The translations under genes and the position numbers were made by a program. From positions 1 through 13,388 of the forward strand of contig CADBSI010000072.1 of assembly GCA_902797275.1 (NCBI GenBank): a stretch of 13,388 nt of DNA. The letters are read 5' to 3'. This DNA is from an uncultured Erysipelotrichaceae bacterium (GTDB taxonomy: Bacteria; Bacillota_I; Bacilli_A; RF39; UBA660). The notes under the pieces are model-generated. The model did no database searches. It was not told where the DNA came from and saw only the letters and a program-made list of their open reading frames with translations. This document shows positions 1 through 5,409 of the stretch, in pieces. The stretch's first letter is position 1. Each line of letters begins with the position of its first letter.

Positions 1-51
1 AAGACATTATCACAAATTAATCATATTTTACAAAAAAATGTAAATATAAAC

Positions 52-83
52 TTGACAAATCTAACCTAATCGATTAATATAAT
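52..83 (+). promoter_or_regulatory. Strong sigma-A promoter for the small RNA
   Basis: A perfect consensus -35 box TTGACA lies at 52-57. The best-spaced -10 is TAATAT at 75-80 (17-base spacer). An overlapping TATAAT at 78-83 would need a 20-base spacer. Transcription would start near 86-90, exactly at the base of the first hairpin of the RNA below. An imperfect inverted repeat (TTTACA at 27-32, TGTAAA at 39-44) lies just upstream of the -35 and could be an operator, but this is only a possibility. Confidence 0.7.
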
Positions 84-87
84 AACT

Positions 88-195
88 ACCAATTCGGTTA
101 TTAGGCGAATTGGTCGCTAGTATCACACTAGCCAACCCCTTTTTATTCTTTTTATAGAGACTGTCCATCAGGGGGTGACAGTCTCATTTTTTTAT
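88..195 (+). ncRNA. Candidate stand-alone structured small RNA, about 100 nt, family not recognised
   Basis: Three perfect stems follow the promoter: 88-96 with 106-114 (9 bp, 9-nt loop), 116-121 with 127-132 (6 bp, 5-nt loop) and 157-165 with 177-185 (9 bp, 11-nt loop), the last followed by a T-run at 187-193. A pyrimidine-rich linker at 136-153 joins the second and third stems. The loop of the third stem contains five G (171-175), which could pair with the C-run 136-139 and T140 to form a pseudoknot of 5 bp. G+C over 88-185 is about 44% by my count, in DNA that is otherwise far more AT-rich, which is typical of structured RNA genes in such genomes. No convincing ORF or start codon is present, and the next gene downstream is convergent, so this is not a leader of a downstream gene. 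I compared it mentally with common riboswitches, 6S, SRP RNA and tmRNA and found no match. The sequence supports expression and structure; the function is unknown. Confidence 0.6.
157..195 (+). terminator. Intrinsic terminator ending the small RNA
   Basis: A 9-bp perfect stem GAGACTGTC/GACAGTCTC (157-165 and 177-185) is followed by A then seven T. The loop is unusually G-rich (positions 171-175), which may link termination to the pseudoknot suggested for the RNA. Confidence 0.75.
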
Positions 196-203
196 TAAAA
201 TTT

Positions 204-227
204 AAGATAGGCAAAACCTATCTTTTT
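204..227. terminator. Hairpin over the sortase stop codon; possible bidirectional or backup terminator
   Basis: Stem AAGATAGG (204-211) pairs with CCTATCTT (217-224) around the loop CAAAA. The sortase stop codon TAG (218-220, minus strand) lies inside it. On the plus strand T-runs follow (223-227, then 229-231), so it could catch read-through from the small RNA. On the minus strand the following T-tract is weak and interrupted, so termination of the sortase transcript here is less certain. Confidence 0.5.
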
Positions 228-1048
228 GTTTCTTTAATTAATTTAGCATGAATAACTAATTTTTTCTTTTTATTATAACAAGTTGATAAAGTAATTATCC
301 GATTATTAGTATCAACATCAGTATCAAACTTGTAATGACTTCGATTAGTAATTGTTTCTAAAAAATCTTTATATTCATTATCTGTATCAAAATTAATTTT
401 TAAATAATCACTTGTTGTATCAATTACATATAAACTAAAAACTTTATAGACAAAACTAAAATTCTCGGTTGCTATTTTTATATAATGATTATCTTTATTT
501 AAAAACCATTCATTACTATCATACAATTTTTTTAAAGGACCAAACATAGCAAAACTAAGTCCTCCATGAGCATAAATAATTGTATTTTTATCCGTGTTAT
601 CAGGATTATTTCGATAATCTAAAAATACCCAACCTCCTTCATTATTGGTTTTATCAAATGACTTTGTTAAATAATATTTATTATCAGTTGTTTGAACATA
701 AGGGTAATTAACTCCAGCTCCTACAACATTTAACCATCCTTTAACATCATTATTAATTTCTTTTAAATTTGTAAAATCAACTGAAATAAAAGGAACTTTT
801 AAATATTCATAATAATAATTAATTTTTTCTTCTTGGCTCATATTAGCGTCATCTGGTATAACCGGTTCTACATTAGTATCTTCTTTAATTTCAACTTGAG
901 AATTAATATTAGCAATTAACTTATTAGTATCACTTTTTTGTTTTAATCTATTAATAATTCTATAACTAGAATAGCAAAAAACACTTAAACAAATAAGTCC
1001 TAAAAACAATAATATAATATTTTTCCATTTAATTTTTCTTTTTTTCAT
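218..1048 (-). CDS. Class B-like sortase, membrane anchored
   Basis: Sortases are extracytoplasmic cysteine transpeptidases that cut a C-terminal sorting signal and join the protein to the cell wall or to another pilin. The 276-aa product starts with a basic stretch and one hydrophobic segment (about residues 11-29), which fits an N-terminal membrane anchor. The catalytic domain spans about 85-272. The active-site His is H161 in IIYAHGG and the Cys is C257 in TLSTC. The class B feature FGPLKKL follows the His at 169-175. In class B enzymes the third active-site residue is an Arg directly before the hydrophobic strand (as in RIVV). Here the codon is AAA, giving K263 before LVIHAKLI. The start is supported by AAAGG seven bases upstream. 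No sorting-signal substrate is encoded in the window, so the target is unknown. The family call is firm; activity with Lys in place of Arg is open. Confidence 0.88.
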   Translation of the reverse strand: MKKRKIKWKNIILLFLGLICLSVFCYSSYRIINRLKQKSDTNKLIANINSQVEIKEDTNVEPVIPDDANMSQEEKINYYYEYLKVPFISVDFTNLKEINNDVKGWLNVVGAGVNYPYVQTTDNKYYLTKSFDKTNNEGGWVFLDYRNNPDNTDKNTIIYAHGGLSFAMFGPLKKLYDSNEWFLNKDNHYIKIATENFSFVYKVFSLYVIDTTSDYLKINFDTDNEYKDFLETITNRSHYKFDTDVDTNNRIITLSTCYNKKKKLVIHAKLIKETKR

Positions 1049-1111
1049 ATTTACCTTTCTTAATTTTTTTAATCTTATAACATGTATTTTCTTACCATAT
1101 TGCCTAAATAT

Positions 1112-1140
1112 AATATATACTTATTTTTAACCTTTTGCAA
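1112..1140 (-). promoter_or_regulatory. Probable promoter of the sortase gene
   Basis: On the minus strand, TTGCAA (1135-1140) and TATATT (1112-1117) are separated by 17 bases. The implied 5' leader is about 55-60 bases. In DNA this AT-rich, -10-like hexamers are common, so confidence is moderate. Confidence 0.5.
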
Positions 1141-1329
1141 ACTTTATTTAAAAAAAACAGAATATTTTTCATTTTATTTACCTTTTATAACCATTAATAC
1201 ATTATTTTTTATTATCATCTAATCTATCTATTCATCAATATAATTAAAATAGATATTTATAAAAATATATCTATTCTCTTAGTTAAATTTAAATAATATA
1301 GAAAAATAATTACAAAAACAAATTACATT
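1141..1329. other. AT-rich intergenic DNA between divergent genes, with one palindrome
   Basis: Together with the promoters on either side, the gene-free stretch runs from 1049 to 1383. This middle part holds no ORF with a ribosome binding site and no RNA gene that I can see. The one notable structure is a perfect 9-bp inverted repeat AATAGATAT (1248-1256) / ATATCTATT (1267-1275) with a 10-base spacer, about 55 bases upstream of the next -35 box. Two AATTACA copies (1308-1314 and 1321-1327) lie just before that -35 box. They could be regulatory, or chance in A/T-rich DNA. Confidence 0.4.
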
Positions 1330-1358
1330 TTTACAAATAATTAAATATGTGTTATAAT
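1330..1358 (+). promoter_or_regulatory. Promoter of the RNA-modification operon
   Basis: TTTACA (1330-1335), a 17-base spacer and TATAAT (1353-1358), with TG at 1350-1351 making an extended -10. Transcription should begin near 1364-1366. This excludes the in-frame TTG at 1363 as a start codon, since it would lie at or before the transcript end. Confidence 0.8.
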
Positions 1359-1383
1359 ACTTTTGAAAAAAACGGGGGATTTT

Positions 1384-2304
1384 ATGGAAAAATTAAATGA
1401 AAATGAAAAAGAAGTATTTCAAAAGTTATTTGATTTAAACAAAAAAATATATAAATTATATGAAAACTTAATTAATTCAAAAAATCAAGAAGAATATAAT
1501 AAGAATAAAAGTTATTTTGTAATTTGTCTTGAAATAGAAGATGAGTTATATAAAAAATTGGATTTTTCTAACATTAGAAACTATGTTAATTATATAAATA
1601 ATGACTTTATAAGTAAGATATCAGATTATGATATAACTATTTCTAATTTTTATGAATTTGCTTTATTAAAAAGAACTTATAACAAACTTATTTTAAAAGG
1701 AAGAGATATAGATATTCAATATATAGAATCAGAAAATGATCTTCAAGAAGAACTTGAAAAAAGTAGAGTCAATTTAATATTTTCAACTGTGTTAGATGTA
1801 GATTTTAAAAATCTTTATATTTTCTTTTTAAATGACTGGATCAAGAAACTTAGAAATGAGAAAATTAAAAATAAGTTAAAAAAAGCCATGTATTTAATGT
1901 ATTTTTTAAATCCTAATTTAGAAAAAGATTTTTTAGAAAATGATAAGCCTAACAACTATATATCTTCTTATTTTTCTAAAGATATTTCCAATATTACTGA
2001 TACATCTTTTAAAAAATTACTAAGCATGTATGAAACTAAATATTTAAAAAAATATTTCAACTTATTATTTAATATTAAAGATAGTGAATATGATAAAGAA
2101 GATAATGCTTTAAAAATATTATTGTATGATTCTCTTATAAAATCTTGTTTAGAAATGCACAATATAAATTTAAATTATGATAAAGCTAAAACTTCTGATA
2201 ATGATATAAGTATTCATATGTTTGAAAATATAATTAAAAATAGAAATACTTACGGTATTATTAAATTAAAAACAGAAGGGATTACATATGAAAGTAGTAA
2301 ATGA
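1384..2304 (+). CDS. Unrecognised 306-aa protein, probably all-helical, first gene of the operon
   Basis: I do not recognise this family. The product begins MEKLNENEKEVF and is rich in Lys, Asn, Ile, Leu and Tyr, with long charged amphipathic stretches that suggest a mainly helical cytoplasmic protein. I see no signal peptide, membrane segment, nucleotide-binding loop or metal motif. The ATG at 1384 is chosen because GGGGGA lies five bases upstream; an in-frame TTG 21 bases earlier falls at the predicted transcription start. The gene ends in TGA (2302-2304) and overlaps the methyltransferase gene by 17 bases, so the two are likely translationally coupled. Its place ahead of two rRNA- or tRNA-modifying enzymes hints at a linked role, but that is inference from position alone. 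It could equally be a lineage-specific protein that shares the promoter. Confidence 0.75.
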   Translation: MEKLNENEKEVFQKLFDLNKKIYKLYENLINSKNQEEYNKNKSYFVICLEIEDELYKKLDFSNIRNYVNYINNDFISKISDYDITISNFYEFALLKRTYNKLILKGRDIDIQYIESENDLQEELEKSRVNLIFSTVLDVDFKNLYIFFLNDWIKKLRNEKIKNKLKKAMYLMYFLNPNLEKDFLENDKPNNYISSYFSKDISNITDTSFKKLLSMYETKYLKKYFNLLFNIKDSEYDKEDNALKILLYDSLIKSCLEMHNINLNYDKAKTSDNDISIHMFENIIKNRNTYGIIKLKTEGITYESSK

Positions 2305-3130
2305 TTTTTTAGATTATGAAATAATTGATAGTGGATCAGGCATGAAATATGAAAGATGGGGTAATGTTTATTTATTAAGACCAGATCCTTTAGTTATGTG
2401 GGAAAAAAATATTAAATTAGATAAATTAGATGCCATATATCATAGAAGTAATAAAGGTGGAGGCTACTGGGAAAGTTTTAAAAATCTTAGTACTTTTAAG
2501 GTTAGTTATAAAGATCTTAAATTTAATTTAAAACAAATGGGTTTTAAACACACTGGATTATTTCCTGAACAAGCAGTTAATTGGAACTATTTAAGAGAAA
2601 AGATTAAAGGAAAAGAAAATGTTAAAGTATTAAATTTATTTGCTTACACCGGAGGAGCAAGTCTTGCTTGTTTAATTGAAGGAGCAAGTGTTGTTCATGT
2701 TGACTCATCACGTGGAATGATTGATTGGGCTAAAGAAAATGTAAAACTAAATAATTTAGAAGACAAACCTATTCGTTTTTTAGTTGATGATGTTGTTAAA
2801 TTTGTTAAAAGAGAAATAAGGCGTGGTAATAAATATGATATTATTATTATGGATCCTCCAAGTTATGGAAAAGGTGCTAATGGAGAAATTTGGTCTTTAG
2901 AAAGTGATTTATATAATTTAATTAATTTATGCCAAGAATTATTAAGTGATAAGCCAATTTGTATGATGGTTAATTCTTATTCAGGTTTATCCCCTACTAT
3001 TTTAGAAAATATTTTAAAATTAACTGATAAGAAAAACGGTAAAATTTATTCCTATGAAATAGGCTTAAAAATTACAAATGATAATTTAATATTACCAGCT
3101 GGTATTACAGGAATAGTAGAATATGAATAA
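2288..3130 (+). CDS. Class I SAM-dependent methyltransferase, RlmI-like (PF10672 type)
   Basis: This is probably an RNA methyltransferase that uses S-adenosylmethionine, most likely acting on 23S rRNA by analogy with RlmI. The 280-aa product has a short N-terminal part with the family signature GLFPEQAVNW (90-99). The Rossmann methyltransferase domain follows: motif I LNLFAYTGGAS (115-125), the acidic end of strand 2 in HVDSS (137-141), a DD pair at 167-168, and motif IV DPPSYGKG (189-196). It lacks the N-terminal PUA domain of E. coli RlmI, which fits the shorter branch of this family. AGAAGGG lies seven bases before the ATG, inside the end of the preceding gene. It overlaps the pseudouridine synthase gene by 8 bases. 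Enzyme class is secure; target base and position cannot be read from the sequence. Confidence 0.85.
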   Translation: MKVVNDFLDYEIIDSGSGMKYERWGNVYLLRPDPLVMWEKNIKLDKLDAIYHRSNKGGGYWESFKNLSTFKVSYKDLKFNLKQMGFKHTGLFPEQAVNWNYLREKIKGKENVKVLNLFAYTGGASLACLIEGASVVHVDSSRGMIDWAKENVKLNNLEDKPIRFLVDDVVKFVKREIRRGNKYDIIIMDPPSYGKGANGEIWSLESDLYNLINLCQELLSDKPICMMVNSYSGLSPTILENILKLTDKKNGKIYSYEIGLKITNDNLILPAGITGIVEYE

Positions 3131-3788
3131 TTTAAATATAATATACGAAGATAATCATATAATAGTTGTTGAAAAACCAGTTAATATGCTAAGTCAAAGT
3201 GATAATACGAAAGATTTAGATTTACAAACAGCTTTAAAAATGTATATCAAAGAAAAATATCATAAACCAGGAAATGTTTATATTGGTCTCGTTCATAGAC
3301 TAGATAGACCAACCGGAGGACTAATGGTATTTGCAAGAACTAGTAAATCTGCTAGCAGGTTAAGTGAAGAAATTAGAAATAAAAGTTTTAAAAAAAGTTA
3401 TCTTGCTGTTATAAATGGTAAAACTAAAGAAAAAGATACTCTGGAAGATTACTTAGAAAAGCAAGGAAATATAAGTATTATTTCAACCAAAGAAAAAGGA
3501 AAATATGCTAAACTTGATTATGAATTAATTGCCTATAAAGATAATTTGTCTTTAGTTAAAGTTAATCTTGAAACTGGAAGAAATCATCAAATAAGACTTC
3601 AATTTAAATCAAGAAATATGCCTCTTTATGGTGATAACAAATATAATAATGAAAAAAATAAAAACTTAGGATTATATGCTTATAAATTAGAATTTACTCA
3701 TCCTACTAAAAAGGAAAAAATGGTATTTATTAATTATCCTACTTATAGTCCCTTCAATAAATTTAAAAATCTTAGTCAAATCGACTAA
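3123..3788 (+). CDS. RluA-family RNA pseudouridine synthase
   Basis: It converts uridine to pseudouridine in rRNA or tRNA. The 221-aa protein carries the family catalytic motif HRLDRPTGG, with catalytic aspartate D61, and the later conserved block TGRNHQIRLQF followed by PLYGDNKY. An N-terminal S4 RNA-binding domain is absent; the catalytic domain begins almost at once with IIYEDNHIIVVEKP. The length fits short, single-domain RluA members. The ATG lies within the end of the methyltransferase gene (8-base overlap), with AGGA upstream, so it is probably coupled. The stop codon TAA (3786-3788) lies inside the shared terminator. The specific target is not predictable; several paralogues usually exist per genome. 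Confidence 0.88.
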   Translation: MNNLNIIYEDNHIIVVEKPVNMLSQSDNTKDLDLQTALKMYIKEKYHKPGNVYIGLVHRLDRPTGGLMVFARTSKSASRLSEEIRNKSFKKSYLAVINGKTKEKDTLEDYLEKQGNISIISTKEKGKYAKLDYELIAYKDNLSLVKVNLETGRNHQIRLQFKSRNMPLYGDNKYNNEKNKNLGLYAYKLEFTHPTKKEKMVFINYPTYSPFNKFKNLSQID

Positions 3789-3800
3789 GATTTTATGCTT
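3766..3800. terminator. Shared bidirectional terminator between convergent operons
   Basis: A perfect 12-bp stem, AAAATCTTAGTC (3766-3777) with GACTAAGATTTT (3783-3794), has a 5-base loop. T-tracts follow on both strands, the better one on the minus strand. The stop codons of both convergent genes (TAA at 3786-3788 plus, TAA at 3793-3795 minus) fall within or at the edge of the stem, so the two genes are separated by only four bases. Confidence 0.85.
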
Positions 3801-4239
3801 TATAATTATATTTTTGTAATTTACTAGCTTCTCTTTTTAAATCTCTTTCTTTAATAGTTTCTCTTTTATCATAGGTTTTCTTACCTTTACAAAGGCCTAA
3901 CAAAATTTTAACTTTATTTTTATTAAAATATAATTTCAAGGGAACAAGTGTTAAACCATCTTGTTCTATTTTACTAGCTAGTTTTAATATTTCATTTTTG
4001 TGAAGTAAAAGTTTTCTCGTTCTTTTAGGATCATGATTAAAAATATTACCTTCTTTATATTCAGAGATATTCATGTTTAGTAGATATACTTCATTATTTC
4101 TAATTCTTGCATAACTATCTTTTAAATTACATTTACCATCGCGAATTGATTTTATTTCAGTTCCGGTTAAAACTACACCACATTCAACACTTTCTAAAAC
4201 AAAATAATTAAAACGAGCCTCTCTATTTATTATTTCCAT
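3793..4239 (-). CDS. smpB: SsrA (tmRNA)-binding protein SmpB
   Basis: SmpB binds tmRNA and brings it to stalled ribosomes, where it sits in the empty mRNA channel during trans-translation. The 148-aa product shows the family blocks in order: NREARFNYFV, GVVLTGTEIKSIRDG, NMNISEY, HDPKRTRKLLLH, TLVPLKLYF and GLCKGKKTYDKRETIKERD. It ends in a basic tail (LKREASKLQKYNYKA) that would enter the mRNA channel. The start is fixed by GGAGGG four bases before the ATG. That site lies in the last codons of the capA-like gene, whose TAA directly abuts this ATG (TAAATG), so translation is probably coupled. In many Bacillota ssrA lies just downstream of smpB. Here the neighbour is a convergent pseudouridine synthase gene and I see no tmRNA gene in the window. 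Confidence 0.97.
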   Translation of the reverse strand: MEIINREARFNYFVLESVECGVVLTGTEIKSIRDGKCNLKDSYARIRNNEVYLLNMNISEYKEGNIFNHDPKRTRKLLLHKNEILKLASKIEQDGLTLVPLKLYFNKNKVKILLGLCKGKKTYDKRETIKERDLKREASKLQKYNYKA

Positions 4240-5409
4240 TTAACCCTCCAAACTTTTAACACTTACTTTATCTGAATAAGCTGTTATTATTTTTTTAAAT
4301 TTTTCATAGTAAGTTTTATAACCATTTAATATATTATTATTTAGTTTATCATAAGGATAGACAATATAACCATTATATCTATCGGTATATAAAAGGGTTC
4401 CTTCAATATCTTTAAATTTTATGGAAGTTTTGCCATGATATTCTTCTTTTTCGATATTCAAAGATACCATCAAACCAGTTAATCTTTCAACACCTACTTG
4501 ACTAGAAACAAAATTTCCTAAAGAATAAATAACTAAAGTATCATTTATGTATTCAATTGGTTCTATGACATGAGGATGACAACCTATTATTAAATTAACA
4601 CCTAGACTTGATAAATAATTAGCTATTTCTTTTTGAGCACTTGTTGGATAAGTTACATACTCAGTTCCCCAGTGCATAGCAACTATTATCATATCAACTT
4701 TATCCTTATATCTTTCTACTTCCTCTTTAACTAAATCTTTATCATATACATTTACTAGATATTCTTTTCCTTTTGGAACAACTAGACCATTAGTATAAGT
4801 TGTATAAGATAAGAAAGCATATTTTAAACCATTTTTTTCATTTACAATAACTTTATCACGTTCTTCAAAAGATGAATATGAACCAGCTGCAATTACTCCT
4901 TCCTTGGAGTTCCAATATTTTCTGGAATTTAAAACACCTTTTTCACCTTTATCTAGAGTATGATTAGTTGCAAGAGATACCATGTTAAAACCAGCATCCA
5001 TAAAAGCATCCCCTACTTCATAAGGTGAATTAAATAAAGGGTAAGTTGATAAACCGAGTTCTTTTCCTCCTAAAATTGTTTCTTGATTATAATAAGCTAA
5101 ATCATAATCTTTAGTTATTTCTTTTGTATATTTTAACATAGGTTTAAAATCATAAGTATTATAATTTCCATATTTATATGCTGTTTGATAAACTGTTCCA
5201 TGGATCAGGGCATCTCCTACCATAACCATGCTAATATCAGTTGTTTTTCTTGTATTAACTGTTTTATATTCAACAGTTATTTTTCTATTTTTTAAAGATT
5301 CACTTCTTTGTAAATACCAGCCCATATAACTTGCTAGAATTACAAAGATAAGAAGTACTAAGAAACTCTTAATACTTTTTCTTAATTTTTTCTTTTTCCC
5401 TTTCTTCAT
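4240..5409 (-). CDS. CapA-family (poly-gamma-glutamate synthesis type) metallophosphatase-fold protein, membrane anchored
   Basis: The family (PF09587) has a calcineurin-like phosphoesterase fold and includes CapA/PgsA of poly-gamma-glutamate capsule systems, but many members have unknown roles. The 389-aa product has a Lys-rich N-terminus, one transmembrane segment (about 15-31), then an exported domain. Conserved blocks are MVGDALIHG (63-71), NQETILGG (108-115), LATNHTLDKG (146-155), AMHWGTEY (244-251), GCHPHVIEP (276-284) and YSLGNFVSSQ (295-304); the Asp, Asn and His residues would form the metal site. AAGGTGG lies seven bases before the ATG. It overlaps the end of rnr by 41 bases and abuts smpB. 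No capsule genes (capB, capC) are nearby, so a capsule role is doubtful; a cell-envelope hydrolase role is as likely. Confidence 0.88.
   Translation of the reverse strand: MKKGKKKKLRKSIKSFLVLLIFVILASYMGWYLQRSESLKNRKITVEYKTVNTRKTTDISMVMVGDALIHGTVYQTAYKYGNYNTYDFKPMLKYTKEITKDYDLAYYNQETILGGKELGLSTYPLFNSPYEVGDAFMDAGFNMVSLATNHTLDKGEKGVLNSRKYWNSKEGVIAAGSYSSFEERDKVIVNEKNGLKYAFLSYTTYTNGLVVPKGKEYLVNVYDKDLVKEEVERYKDKVDMIIVAMHWGTEYVTYPTSAQKEIANYLSSLGVNLIIGCHPHVIEPIEYINDTLVIYSLGNFVSSQVGVERLTGLMVSLNIEKEEYHGKTSIKFKDIEGTLLYTDRYNGYIVYPYDKLNNNILNGYKTYYEKFKKIITAYSDKVSVKSLEG

Noticed and set aside
88..195. Riboswitch, tmRNA, 6S or SRP RNA identity for the small RNA
   Set aside because: No matching conserved core that I can recall. 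It has no downstream gene to regulate, no encoded CCA end and no tag reading frame.
88..195. CRISPR array or tracrRNA
   Set aside because: There are no spaced direct repeats in the window, no repeat to pair with, and no cas gene. A tracrRNA for genes to the left cannot be excluded but has no support here.
1363..1383. Upstream in-frame TTG start extending the first operon gene by seven codons
   Set aside because: It lies five bases after the -10 box, at or before the expected transcription start, and has no ribosome binding site. ATG 1384 has GGGGGA five bases upstream.
1968..2162. 64-codon minus-strand ORF inside the unknown plus-strand gene
   Set aside because: Antisense shadow of a longer gene that has its own promoter and ribosome binding site.
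2302..2331. UGA read as tryptophan (Mycoplasma code)
   Set aside because: All tryptophans in the intact genes are TGG, no gene has an internal TGA, and the TGA at 2302 ends a gene just after the next gene's start.
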